Shown here one piece after another: positions 41,440 to 49,405 of a stretch of DNA of 64,000 nt. The DNA lies in contig JADLFH010000030.1 in the NCBI GenBank assembly GCA_020845705.1, positions 62,001 to 126,000 on the forward strand. Reading direction: 5' to 3'. A model generated the notes under the pieces. That model made no database searches and was not told where the DNA came from. It saw only the letters and a program-made list of their open reading frames with translations. The DNA is from Microthrixaceae bacterium. Lineage in GTDB: Bacteria; Actinomycetota; Acidimicrobiia; Acidimicrobiales; Microtrichaceae. The translations under genes were made by a program, and so were the position numbers. How positions within the stretch are numbered: position 1 is the stretch's first letter; each line of letters begins with the position of its first letter.

Positions 41440-42654
41440 GTGACCCCTGAGTTCCCGCCATCCACCGACGCGTTCCGATCCGACGTTCGGGCCTTCCTGG
41501 CCCGCGAGCTTCCCGAGGGGTGGAAGGGCTTGGGGGCCATGCCATCCGCGGAGGTGGCGGCGTTCGTCGACCAGTGGCGCAAGACCCTCTACGAAGCCGG
41601 CCTCCTGGCCCCGTCGTGGCCGAAGGAACTCGGCGGCGGCGGCCTGTCGCACCTCGAGTCGGTGATCCTGGCCGAGGAGTTCGCCCGCGCGGGCGCCCCC
41701 ACCGGCGGGAGCAACGATGTCTTCAACATCGGGATGATCGGCAACACGCTGCTGGCGTGGGGAACCCCCGAGCAGCAGGCGCACTACGTCCCCCGGCTTC
41801 TTTCGGGCGAGCATGTCTGGTGTCAGGGCTTCTCCGAGCCCAACGCCGGGTCGGATCTGGCGGGACTTGCATGCAAGGGCATCCTCGACGGCGACGAGTG
41901 GATCATCAATGGCCAGAAGATCTGGACCACCTACGGGCATCTGGCCAACCACATCTTCCTGCTGGTTCGCTCCGATCCCACCGCCCCTCGCCACAAGGGC
42001 ATCACCTTCCTTCTGGTGCCGATGAATCAGCCCGGCGTGGAGGTTCGCCCCATCAGGATGATGTCGGGCGACAGCGAGTTCAACGAGGTGTTCTTCACGG
42101 ACGCCCGGTGTCCGAAGGGCAACGTGCTGGGCGAGATCAACGGCGGGTGGGCGGTCGCCATGACGCTGCTCGGCTTCGAGCGCGGCGAGGCCGCCGCGGT
42201 CGTGCCGATCCGCTTCCGCGAGGAGCTCGACCGCCTCATGCGACTGGCGAAGGCCAACGGCGCAGCCCAGGATCCGATCATCGCGGACCGCCTCGCCCGC
42301 TGCTACGCGCAGGTCGAGATCATGCGGTTCCTCGGGCTTCGAACCCTCACCTCCTACCTGAGTGGAAAGGAACCCGGGCCCAACGCGGCGATCACGAAGC
42401 TCTACTGGTCGGAGTACCACCAGGTGTTGACCGAGCTCGCAGTCGACATCCTCGGGGCAGCGGCGCTCGCACCCGAGGGCCGGTGGCCCTCGAACTCGAT
42501 CCAGACCGACGACCCGGGTGCGCCCGACGACTCGGCCTCGTGGGTCGGCACCATGTACGCCGCTCGCGGCGGCACCATCTACGCGGGGACTTCGCAGGTT
42601 CAGCGCGGGATCATCGGCGAGCGGATCCTCGGGTTGCCGAAGGAACCGTCTTGA
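41440..42654 (+). CDS. Acyl-CoA dehydrogenase
   Basis: The 404-residue FAD enzyme has the three-part fold of the family. The N-terminal helices carry WPKELGGGGLSHLESVILAEEFARAG. The central beta domain has QGFSEPNAGSDLAGL and GQKIWTTYGHLANHIFLLVR, and the C-terminal helical domain ends GTIYAGTSQVQRGIIGERILGLPKE. It introduces a double bond next to the CoA thioester. Long-chain, branched-chain or steroid side-chain substrates are all possible; no partner genes of beta oxidation are adjacent. The last codons overlap the next small gene. Confidence 0.9.
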   Translation: MTPEFPPSTDAFRSDVRAFLARELPEGWKGLGAMPSAEVAAFVDQWRKTLYEAGLLAPSWPKELGGGGLSHLESVILAEEFARAGAPTGGSNDVFNIGMIGNTLLAWGTPEQQAHYVPRLLSGEHVWCQGFSEPNAGSDLAGLACKGILDGDEWIINGQKIWTTYGHLANHIFLLVRSDPTAPRHKGITFLLVPMNQPGVEVRPIRMMSGDSEFNEVFFTDARCPKGNVLGEINGGWAVAMTLLGFERGEAAAVVPIRFREELDRLMRLAKANGAAQDPIIADRLARCYAQVEIMRFLGLRTLTSYLSGKEPGPNAAITKLYWSEYHQVLTELAVDILGAAALAPEGRWPSNSIQTDDPGAPDDSASWVGTMYAARGGTIYAGTSQVQRGIIGERILGLPKEPS

Positions 42655-42926
42655 ACGAGCCGAGCTCACCCGACCTCCGCGCCTGGTGGCCGGCGGTCGT
42701 CGCGGTGATGCTGCGCCCGCTGTTGTGGCCGGCGGCTCTGCGGCAGGTCGCCCGGCTGGCGCCACCCGGTTGGTGGCGACACCGTCCCTACCTGCCTGTT
42801 CCCGATGCGGCCTACCTGCGGTTCAGGTTGCTGACCGCATACGGCGACGCGGCTCGCGCGCCCGAGCCCGCCGACGTGGTGACCTACCTGGAGTGGTGCC
42901 GGGCGTGGCCACGGGTAGTCGGCTGA
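42651..42926 (+). CDS. Small Trp/Arg/Pro-rich protein
   Basis: The 91-residue protein starts at a TTG that overlaps the dehydrogenase stop (TTGA), with aaggaa six bases before it. It has a hydrophobic N-terminal helix region (AWWPAVVAVMLRPLLWPAALRQVA), then a conserved-looking PGWWRHRPYLPVPDAAYLRFRLLTAYGD and a tail. No named family is recognised. The 3' end overlaps the MenC-like gene. Confidence 0.6.
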   Translation: MNEPSSPDLRAWWPAVVAVMLRPLLWPAALRQVARLAPPGWWRHRPYLPVPDAAYLRFRLLTAYGDAARAPEPADVVTYLEWCRAWPRVVG

Positions 42927-43924
42927 TCGACGCGGAGCTCACCGCGTATCGGCTTCGGCTGCCACTGCATCGACCGCTGTGCTCCGCCCACGGCGTCGAG
43001 CGCGTCCGGGAGTTGATCGTGGTGGCGGCGCGCCTCGACGACGACACGGTGGGGTGGGGGGAGTGTCCGACCCTGGGTGTGTCCGGGTACTCCCGGGAGA
43101 CTACGGAGCGGGCGTGGGCGGCGTTGTGTGGCGGCGCTGCGCTGGGTCCGATGGCCGCGGGTGCCGTCGCGGACGCACGGCTCGACGCGTGGCTGCGAGC
43201 CGAGCGGCGTTCGCTGGCCGAGTTCCTCGGGGCGGGGTCGTCGGTTGTGGCGACCTCGACGGTGGTCGACTTGGGCGGCGACATCCCTGATGGTGGTTTC
43301 GTGAAGTGGAAGGTCACCCCCGAGACGGCGAGACAGGTGGGCGAATTCGTGTCGGCCCGTGGCGAGAGGGGATGCGCCGTCGATGCGAACGGCTCTTTCA
43401 GCGAGGTTCACGAGGTGGTGGCAGCCTTCGGTGGTCTGCCATTGGCTTATGTTGAACAGCCCCTGGCCGCGGGCAGCGATGCCGACTTGGCGCTCGTTGT
43501 GGCGCAGCTCGACGTACCGGTGGCACTTGACGAGTCGGTGGACGGCATGGAGGCCCTGTACAGGTTGGCTTCGTTGGGTGCGATGTCGGTGATCTCGCTC
43601 AAGCCGGCGCGGGTCGGCGGAGTCGAGGTCGCTGCGTCGATGTTCGACGAGGCGGGACGGCTGGGGGTGGGCGTATTCGTCGGGGGGATGTGGGAGTCGG
43701 GCATCGGCAGGGCGACGGCGCTGGCGCTGGCAGCACGCGACGGGGTCGCCTTCCCGGCGGATCTGGGGCCGACAGGTCGGTACCTGGCGGATGACCTCTG
43801 CCCGCCCCTCGTCTCGGAGGGTGGTTCCGTCGTGTTGCCGGAGGGCCCCGGCATCGGTGTGGTCCCCGACCCGGACCGACTCGCCCGCTACACGATCGCC
43901 ACGTCCCCCTTGCCCGTTCTGTGA
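42905..43924 (+). CDS. menC: o-Succinylbenzoate synthase-like enolase-superfamily enzyme
   Basis: The 339-residue enzyme of the enolase superfamily has the KWK lysine pair (FVKWKVTP), metal ligands DANGSF, YVEQPLAA and LDESVDG, and the catalytic lysine in ISLKPARVGG. This set matches actinobacterial MenC, which dehydrates SHCHC to o-succinylbenzoate in menaquinone synthesis. N-acylamino-acid racemases share the site, and no other men gene is in the window, so the name carries some doubt. The GTG at 42905 is chosen; 42896 is equally possible. The stop codon lies in a perfect hairpin. Confidence 0.8.
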   Translation: MATGSRLIDAELTAYRLRLPLHRPLCSAHGVERVRELIVVAARLDDDTVGWGECPTLGVSGYSRETTERAWAALCGGAALGPMAAGAVADARLDAWLRAERRSLAEFLGAGSSVVATSTVVDLGGDIPDGGFVKWKVTPETARQVGEFVSARGERGCAVDANGSFSEVHEVVAAFGGLPLAYVEQPLAAGSDADLALVVAQLDVPVALDESVDGMEALYRLASLGAMSVISLKPARVGGVEVAASMFDEAGRLGVGVFVGGMWESGIGRATALALAARDGVAFPADLGPTGRYLADDLCPPLVSEGGSVVLPEGPGIGVVPDPDRLARYTIATSPLPVL

Positions 43925-43962
43925 TGCGAGGCATGACAGGAATGTCATGCCTCGCATCACAG
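43919..43962. terminator. Perfect 20-bp hairpin with both convergent stop codons
   Basis: Arms 43919-43938 and 43943-43962 are exact complements around the tetraloop ggaa. The menC TGA (43922-43924) lies in one arm and the Nudix TGA (43959-43957, minus) at the mirror place in the other. It should end transcription in both directions. Confidence 0.85.
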
Positions 43963-44457
43963 ATGCGGTGTGGGTGGTGAGATGTCGATGGGAGGGTCGG
44001 GGTAGTCGCCGGCGGCGATCGGTGCCAGGAACTCCCGGAGGCGGGGAGGAACTGTGGGCTCGTCGTTGGCCAACAGCTCTTCCACCTCCCACCAACGCAT
44101 CCCCCTGAACGCGAGTGCCTCGAGCGCCTCCAGCTTCGTGTCGAGCTCGGTCGATCCATCGGAGTGGGCCACGTGGATCCGTTCGGTCTGGTCGAAGTCC
44201 CAGCCGCCGAAGCGGAACTGCGCACGCTGGGTCCAGATGCAGGGGCCCATCGCGGCTTCGGCCATCCCGGCCTCCTCGCGCAGCTCTCGCAGGCAGGTCT
44301 GCTCCGGCGTCTCTCCCGGATCGATGCCCCCGCCGGGCAACTCCCACCAAGGTGGCTTCGACGCGTCCGCGGGGTCGACCGCCCGGATCATCAGGATCCT
44401 GCCGCCGGGATCGAAGCAGGCCACCCGTGCAGCCTTGCGTCGCAGGACGAACGTCAC
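43957..44457 (-). CDS. Nudix hydrolase
   Basis: The 166-residue protein has the Nudix box GGGIDPGETPEQTCLRELRE followed by EAGM, with acidic metal ligands intact. The N-terminal VTFVLRRKAARVACFDPGGRILMIRA gives the first beta strands. The GTG at 44457 follows TAGGGT by seven bases. The substrate is unknown. The gene is divergent from the lipoate-ligase-like gene and converges on menC. Confidence 0.82.
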   Translation of the reverse strand: MTFVLRRKAARVACFDPGGRILMIRAVDPADASKPPWWELPGGGIDPGETPEQTCLRELREEAGMAEAAMGPCIWTQRAQFRFGGWDFDQTERIHVAHSDGSTELDTKLEALEALAFRGMRWWEVEELLANDEPTVPPRLREFLAPIAAGDYPDPPIDISPPTPHL

Positions 44458-44464
44458 GTTGCGG

Positions 44465-44470
44465 ACCCTA
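44465..44470 (-). promoter_or_regulatory. -10 element TAGGGT, leaderless start
   Basis: On the minus strand TAGGGT ends seven bases before the Nudix GTG at 44457. Confidence 0.5.
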
Positions 44471-44515
44471 CCGGCGGGCGCCTCGACGGTCGGGGAGCGC
44501 GCCAGACTGGGACGG

Positions 44516-45205
44516 ATGTGGGATCGGCATCTCGTGGGTGGCACCGTGGCCGAGTTGCATGGGCGGGAACTGCCGCTGGAGCGGCGCTCGGTGTGGGTGA
44601 TGGCTCCAACCACGGCGACCCTGGTGTTGGGTAGTGCCCAGGGCGACCACTTGGTCGATCGTGGCGCCGCAGCCGCGGCCGGTTGGGACATCGCGCGGCG
44701 TCGCAGCGGAGGGGGGCTGGTGGCGCTGGATCCCCCCGAGGTGGTCTGGGTCGACGTGGTCGTTCCGCGGGGCGATCCGCTGTGGTCCGAAGACGTGGGC
44801 GAAGCCTTCGGCTGGCTCGGCGACGCCTGGGGAAGGGCGCTGGCGTCCATGGGTACCGCCGCTGTTGTCCACCGTGGGGCGACCCAGGCCCCGGCGGAGG
44901 GGCGAGTGGTGTGCTTCGCGGGTGTGGGGAGGGGTGAGCTGACCGTGGATGGAGCGAAGCTCGTCGGGCTGTCCCAGCGCCGGACCCGAGTCGGTGCGCG
45001 CTTCCAGTGTCTGTTGCATCGGCGTTGGCAGCCGGATCGGTGGTGGCCTTTGGTGACCGCCCCGGCCGAGGGCCCGTTGCGTCGGTCCATGGAGCAACGA
45101 GTCCGCCGAGACGTGGTGTCGCTCGCCGATCTTGGACACGCTGATCCTGCCGCGGCTGATCTGGTCGTCGCCGGGTTCGTCTCGGAGTTGCTCCAGTTGG
45201 GCTGA
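44516..45205 (+). CDS. Lipoate-protein ligase A-like protein
   Basis: The 229-residue protein belongs to the biotin/lipoate ligase fold. IARRRSGGGLVALDP matches the lipoate-binding RRxSGGG loop, and KLVGLSQRRTRVGARFQ carries the catalytic-loop lysine. It could attach lipoate to carrier domains or be a member of the octanoyltransferase group. The ATG at 44516 follows CAGACT by seven bases. A hairpin 11 bases after the stop probably ends the transcript. Confidence 0.75.
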   Translation: MWDRHLVGGTVAELHGRELPLERRSVWVMAPTTATLVLGSAQGDHLVDRGAAAAAGWDIARRRSGGGLVALDPPEVVWVDVVVPRGDPLWSEDVGEAFGWLGDAWGRALASMGTAAVVHRGATQAPAEGRVVCFAGVGRGELTVDGAKLVGLSQRRTRVGARFQCLLHRRWQPDRWWPLVTAPAEGPLRRSMEQRVRRDVVSLADLGHADPAAADLVVAGFVSELLQLG

Positions 45206-45215
45206 ACGCCGAGTC

Positions 45216-45251
45216 CCCATCTTCGATGGGAGATGGGTTGAAGTGCGCTTC
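45216..45251 (+). terminator. Two tandem hairpins after the lipoate-ligase-like gene
   Basis: cccatct (45216-45222) and agatggg (45231-45237) form a 7-bp stem with an 8-nt loop. It is followed at once by gaag-tgcg-cttc (45240-45251). They separate the upstream gene from the mraZ control region. Confidence 0.5.
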
Positions 45252-45260
45252 GGTGGGTTC

Positions 45261-45272
45261 GAACGACCGTTC
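45261..45272. promoter_or_regulatory. LexA-like SOS box upstream of the dcw cluster
   Basis: GAACGACCGTTC with flanks TC and GT matches 11 of 12 fixed positions of the actinobacterial consensus TCGAAC-N4-GTTCGA. As at the DEDD nuclease gene, a GTG follows the box directly. Confidence 0.5.
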
Positions 45273-45359
45273 GTGAGGGAGATATCCCGTGGTCTGTCCT
45301 GTTGCGTCGGGGCTTGTCGAACGCGCCCATCGGTGAATTTCATGTGCGAAATTCGCTGA
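45273..45359 (+). CDS. Possible 28-residue cysteine-containing peptide
   Basis: A GTG abutting the LexA-like box opens 28 codons ending at TGA 45357-45359. The product would have four cysteines in 28 residues (CC, C and C). The box-GTG arrangement copies that of the DEDD nuclease. It may equally be a chance frame in the long mraZ upstream region; no ribosome site is seen. Confidence 0.25.
   Translation: MREISRGLSCCVGACRTRPSVNFMCEIR
45335..45354. repeat. AT-rich inverted repeat in the mraZ upstream region
   Basis: gaatttc and gaaattc are exact complements with a 6-nt spacer. It is AT-rich against a GC-rich background and lies about 30 bases before the likely mraZ promoter, so it may be an operator or upstream element. 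Confidence 0.35.
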
Positions 45360-45362
45360 TTT

Positions 45363-45378
45363 TGGGGAGTAGGTGGGA
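45363..45378 (+). promoter_or_regulatory. Possible MraZ-binding repeats
   Basis: tgggg (45363-45367) and tggga (45374-45378) are spaced by 11, with another tggga at 45414. MraZ binds TGGGN repeats about 10 bases apart in its own promoter in other bacteria. A TAGCTT -10-like element follows at 45384-45389, leaving a leader of about 160 bases before mraZ. Confidence 0.4.
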
Positions 45379-45554
45379 GGAAGTAGCTTAGTGTGGCGCG
45401 TAATGGCGCGATATGGGAGACGTCAGGGGGAACCCCGCCGGGTGGTGGTCCCGCCGCGCAACGTCGCCGACAACCGCGTTCTGTGTGTGTATGGCCACAC
45501 CATGTGCACATCCTCTTCCGTCTCGACGGCGGATGGAAGGTCGGGGCTCCGCTG

Positions 45555-45980
45555 ATGCGTCGCATGATCGGCCGGAGCGATCACACGATCGACGACAAGG
45601 GCCGCATGGTCCTGCCGTCGATTCACCGGGAGCGCTTCGAGGCCGGCGCGGTGCTCCTGGCCCGTGGATCGCACATAGCGGTGTTCGAACCGTCCGAATG
45701 GGATGGCTTCATCGAGCGACTCGAGGCGTTGAGCGGCGAGAGCCGGCTGACACGAACCGAGCTGAACCTCATCCTCATGGACGCAGCGGACCTGAAGCCG
45801 GATTCGGCAGGTCGAATCCTGATTCCCGCCTGGATGAGGGAACAGGTCGGACTCGATCGGGACGTGATGCTGGGGGGAAACCGGGAGTACCTCGGCATCT
45901 ACCCACGCAACTACCTGGACAACGTCGATCCGAAGGTGCGCGGCGATGCCCTCGCCCGGGTCGATTCGGTGGGGATCTGA
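45555..45980 (+). CDS. mraZ: Transcription regulator MraZ
   Basis: The 141-residue protein has the two AbrB-like SpoVT/MraZ half-domains. The first has HTIDDKGRMVLPSIHRE and the second DSAGRILIPAWMREQVGL, with the DxxGRxxxP motif in each. MraZ forms rings that bind the promoter of its own operon and control the dcw genes. The ATG at 45555 or 45564 fits the family; the frame is open further upstream but without homology. RsmH follows after seven bases. Confidence 0.92.
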   Translation: MRRMIGRSDHTIDDKGRMVLPSIHRERFEAGAVLLARGSHIAVFEPSEWDGFIERLEALSGESRLTRTELNLILMDAADLKPDSAGRILIPAWMREQVGLDRDVMLGGNREYLGIYPRNYLDNVDPKVRGDALARVDSVGI

Positions 45981-45987
45981 GGATGCG

Positions 45988-47001
45988 ATGGACTCGACCA
46001 CCCCTCCTGGTCCCGAGTCCTTCCAGCACACGCCTGTGCTGGTGGATCGGGTCGTCGAGCTGTTCTCGGGGGTCCCGGCCGGATGGATCCTCGACGCGAC
46101 GCTCGGGGGCGGTGGCCACGCCGCGGCGATCCTCGACGCCCGACCGGACTGCACGCTCGTCGGCATCGATCAGGACGATCGGGCGATCGCCGCTGCACGA
46201 AGCCGCCTCGGCAGGTTCGGGGGACGCGCCGTGGTCGTCCGCAGCCGGTTCGATCGCCTCGGCGAGATCTTCTCTGAGGTGGTCGGCGACACGGGAAAGG
46301 GGGTGAGCGGCGTGCTATTCGACCTTGGTGTCAGCTCTCCGCAGCTCGACGAGGGGGAACGTGGCTTCTCCTACCGCCACGACGGTCCGATCGATATGCG
46401 AATGGATAGATCGCGACGGCGAAGTGCCGCCGAGATCGTGAACACTGCCGCCGCGGCGGAGTTGGCGGCGACGATTCGTCGCTACGGCGACGAGCGGTAC
46501 GCCACGCGCATCGCGCATGCGATCGTCGCTGCACGTCCGCTGCGCTCCACCGCCGAGCTGGCCAAGGTGGTGGCCGACGCGGTACCCGCTCCGGCACGGC
46601 GCCAGGGCCACCCCGCCCGCAGGACGTTTCAGGCCCTGCGTGTAGCCGTCAACGAGGAGCTGGAGATCCTCGCAGGCTCCATCGACCAGGCAGTGGACCT
46701 CCTGTTGCCGGGCGGACGGTGCGTGGCGATGTCCTACCACTCGGGCGAGGATCGCATCGTCAAGGAACGTTTCCGCCTGGCCGTCACCGGTGGTTGTGAG
46801 TGCCCGGTGGGCCTTCCCTGCCAGTGCGGGGCGGTGAAGCGAGCCACCTTCGTGCGGCGCAAAGCGCTGCGCCCCACACCCGAGGAGGTCGCGGCGAACC
46901 CGCGCTCGGAGAGCGTGCGGCTCCGCGTCGTCGAGGCCATCGCGCCGCGTGAGGCCGATAGCCGTGGCTCCCACGACGGGCTCCCGCCGGAGGCGTGCTG
47001 A
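45988..47001 (+). CDS. rsmH: 16S rRNA (cytosine-1402-N4)-methyltransferase
   Basis: The 337-residue SAM-dependent enzyme methylates C1402 in the ribosomal decoding site. It has HTPVLVDRVVELF, the SAM motif ILDATLGGGGHA, LFDLGVSSPQLDEGERGFSYRHDGPIDMRMD and the C-terminal AMSYHSGEDRIVKERF. The start ATG is preceded by a gagga-like site over the mraZ stop. The stop overlaps the ftsL start (TGATG). Confidence 0.95.
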   Translation: MDSTTPPGPESFQHTPVLVDRVVELFSGVPAGWILDATLGGGGHAAAILDARPDCTLVGIDQDDRAIAAARSRLGRFGGRAVVVRSRFDRLGEIFSEVVGDTGKGVSGVLFDLGVSSPQLDEGERGFSYRHDGPIDMRMDRSRRRSAAEIVNTAAAAELAATIRRYGDERYATRIAHAIVAARPLRSTAELAKVVADAVPAPARRQGHPARRTFQALRVAVNEELEILAGSIDQAVDLLLPGGRCVAMSYHSGEDRIVKERFRLAVTGGCECPVGLPCQCGAVKRATFVRRKALRPTPEEVAANPRSESVRLRVVEAIAPREADSRGSHDGLPPEAC

Positions 47002-47414
47002 TGCCGGCCCCATCCGTGTCGGCCGCGACCCCGAGCCGCTCCCGCGGTGTGCGCGGCCGCGGGGGTCGGCCCGCTGTCGTGCCGCAGCAGCGGATGAGGC
47101 GTATGTCGTTCGCGATGTGGATGGTCGCCGCGCTGTTCGTGCTCCTCGTCGCGGCAGCGGGACTCCAGATTCGACTCATCAGCGGACAGGGCGATCTGGA
47201 TCGCCTGGAGCAGCGGATCGAGGACGCGCAGGTTCGCCAGTTCAACCTCCGCCAGCAGGAAGCGATGTTGCGCTCGCCGGCCCAGATCAGCCAGATCGCG
47301 GCCAACGACCTGGGCATGGTGCATGCTGCGCCGCCGGTCATGGTTGCCGCGCCGCCGCGCGTGCTGGGCACCGCCGAGCCGCAGGTGACCACGACCCCCG
47401 ACGATGCGCCGTGA
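47001..47414 (+). CDS. ftsL: FtsL-like divisome protein
   Basis: The 137-residue bitopic membrane protein has a basic Arg/Gly/Pro-rich cytosolic tail and one transmembrane helix (about residues 38-58). A short periplasmic coiled coil (DLDRLEQRIEDAQVRQFNLRQQEAML) ends in a Pro/Thr tail. The place between rsmH and ftsI and the layout identify FtsL, which forms a complex with FtsB and FtsQ. Sequence conservation in this family is low. Both ends overlap neighbours by 1-4 bases. Confidence 0.83.
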   Translation: MPAPSVSAATPSRSRGVRGRGGRPAVVPQQRMRRMSFAMWMVAALFVLLVAAAGLQIRLISGQGDLDRLEQRIEDAQVRQFNLRQQEAMLRSPAQISQIAANDLGMVHAAPPVMVAAPPRVLGTAEPQVTTTPDDAP

Positions 47415-49405
47415 CCCCGACGATGCAACGCCCGCCCCGGAACCCGGGAGCGACCTTGCCGCGGAGTCGGCGCAGCCAACAGCGGTCCGGCTCTCCGCCT
47501 CGACCCAACCGCCAGGCGCGACCCGAGCGGAGAGTGCGACGCGACCTACCGCAGCGCCCCATGCCTCGGGCTCGCTCGAAGGCTGAACTCCACAACCCCT
47601 CCCCCCGGCGTCGCAGCATGTGGCTGCTGGCGGGAAGCTGCCTCAGCGTCGTGATCCTCATCGCGATGCTGGTCCGGCTCCAGGTGGTCCAGCCCGACCG
47701 CTACGTGGCCAAGGGGGTCGGCCAGCGACAGGTGCGCACGACCCTGGTGGGACTGCGGGGATCGATAGTCGACCGCAACGGCGAGAGCCTGGCCATGTCG
47801 CTGCCCGCCGTGGCCGTGGTGGCCGATCCCCGACATGTCGAGAACGCCGAGGACGAGGCGAACAGGCTCGCGCCCGTCTTGGGCATGGAGCCTGCACGAG
47901 TCCGCGCCGCGCTCGAACGGCCCGACACGGGCTTCGCCTACGTCGCGCGCCAGCTCGACGCCGAAGTGGGCGAGCGCGTCGTCGAGCTGGGATTGGCCGG
48001 TGTCTATGTCATCGACGAGTCACGTCGGGTCAACGCAGCGGACGATCTCGCGATGTCGATCGTGGGACGGATGGACGGTTTCGGGGAATCGCCGATCTTC
48101 GGCTTGGAGCGGTCCCTCGACGAGAGACTGCGTGGCACCGACGGGGAGAAGCGGTTCGAGCGGGGAGCCGACGGGGCGACCATCGTGGGGAGCGAAGAGG
48201 TCACCAAGGCGCCTGCCGCCGGCGCCGACGTGACCCTCACCATCGACCGCTCGCTCCAGTTCTGGGCGGAGGTTGCTCTGGAGGAACAGGTGGCGAAGAC
48301 CGCTGCGGCGGGCGGCACGGCGATCGTCGGGCGGCCCGGGACCGGCGAGATCCTCGCGATGGCGAACGTGGTGAACGCCAACGGAGAGATCCGTCCGGGC
48401 AAGCTGAACCTGGCGGTGCGCACCTATGAGCCAGGGTCGGTGATGAAGGTGGTGACTGCCGCCGCCGGTTTCGAGACGAACTCCGTGACCCTCGATCAGG
48501 TGATCACCGTGCCCGGCTTCATCCAGGTCGCCGACAAGGTCGTGCGTGACTCGCACAAGCATCCGACCGAACCGATGACAGTCGAGCGGATCATCGCCGA
48601 GTCCTCGAACGTCGGGACCATCAAGATCGCACAGCTCGTGGGTCGGGAGAAGATCCTCGAGACCCTCGACCGGTTCGGCTTCGGCAAGATGACCAGCCTC
48701 GGTCTGCACCGGGAACAGGCCGGGCAGTTCCGTCGGAAGTGGTACGGCTCCGACATCGGGTCGATCCCCATCGGCCAGTCGATCACCGCCACCCCGTTGC
48801 AGGTCTGGACCGCCTACAACACCATCGCCAACCGGGGGATGTACGTGGAGCCCCGCCTGATCTCCCGCTGGACCAACCCCGACGGAAAGGTCCGCGAGCC
48901 GCAGACCGAGCCTCCGCGACGTGTCGTGTCGGAGCAGACGGCGGGGCTCGTGACCCGGGCGCTGGAGAAGGTCGTGGAGGACGGAACCGGCAAGGAGTGG
49001 TCGATCCCCGGCTACAACGTGGCCGCCAAGACGGGCACGGCCTACGAACCGGTCGGCGGAGGAGTGAGGGGCTACGGCACCCCGGGCAATCGCCACTACG
49101 CGGCCACCTTCGCCGGCTTCTTCCCCGCCGGCAACCCTCAGCTCTCGATCATCGTGATGATCGACGACCCCGAGTTCGGCAAGCACTTCGGGGCCGACGC
49201 TGCGGGACCTGTCTTCGATCGGCTCGCCAAGGAGGGAATGCGTCGCTACGGGATCGTCGGCGACACCGCCGTGGTCTCGCGCGACAAGCCCCTGCGTGCG
49301 CAACCGGCCGCAACCACCACCACCACGACCACCACGACCACCGTGGTGGCGCCACTGTCCCCGGCCACTGCGCCCGTGGATGCGGAGGTGGCCTCGGGTG
49401 GTTGA
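47411..49405 (+). CDS. ftsI: Division transpeptidase FtsI (PBP3)
   Basis: The 664-residue class B penicillin-binding protein has a basic N-terminal 70 residues and one membrane helix (about 72-92). A PBP dimer domain begins GLRGSIVDRNGESLAMS. The transpeptidase domain has S343 in GSVMK, SSN near residue 399 and K540 in KTGT. It crosslinks septal peptidoglycan. The C-terminus carries a run of ten threonines encoded by an acc/acg repeat before a Pro/Ala tail. It overlaps ftsL by four bases and murE by eight. Confidence 0.93.
   Translation: MTPTMQRPPRNPGATLPRSRRSQQRSGSPPRPNRQARPERRVRRDLPQRPMPRARSKAELHNPSPRRRSMWLLAGSCLSVVILIAMLVRLQVVQPDRYVAKGVGQRQVRTTLVGLRGSIVDRNGESLAMSLPAVAVVADPRHVENAEDEANRLAPVLGMEPARVRAALERPDTGFAYVARQLDAEVGERVVELGLAGVYVIDESRRVNAADDLAMSIVGRMDGFGESPIFGLERSLDERLRGTDGEKRFERGADGATIVGSEEVTKAPAAGADVTLTIDRSLQFWAEVALEEQVAKTAAAGGTAIVGRPGTGEILAMANVVNANGEIRPGKLNLAVRTYEPGSVMKVVTAAAGFETNSVTLDQVITVPGFIQVADKVVRDSHKHPTEPMTVERIIAESSNVGTIKIAQLVGREKILETLDRFGFGKMTSLGLHREQAGQFRRKWYGSDIGSIPIGQSITATPLQVWTAYNTIANRGMYVEPRLISRWTNPDGKVREPQTEPPRRVVSEQTAGLVTRALEKVVEDGTGKEWSIPGYNVAAKTGTAYEPVGGGVRGYGTPGNRHYAATFAGFFPAGNPQLSIIVMIDDPEFGKHFGADAAGPVFDRLAKEGMRRYGIVGDTAVVSRDKPLRAQPAATTTTTTTTTTVVAPLSPATAPVDAEVASGG

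Noticed and set aside
45251-45275. A T-loop-like ggttcgaa stretch suggesting a tRNA
   Set aside because: No D-arm, anticodon arm or acceptor stem can be built around it; the LexA-like palindrome explains it better.
45393-45554. Extended N-terminus of MraZ
   Set aside because: The extra 54 residues show no similarity to MraZ, and the family normally starts just before the HTIDDKGR motif.
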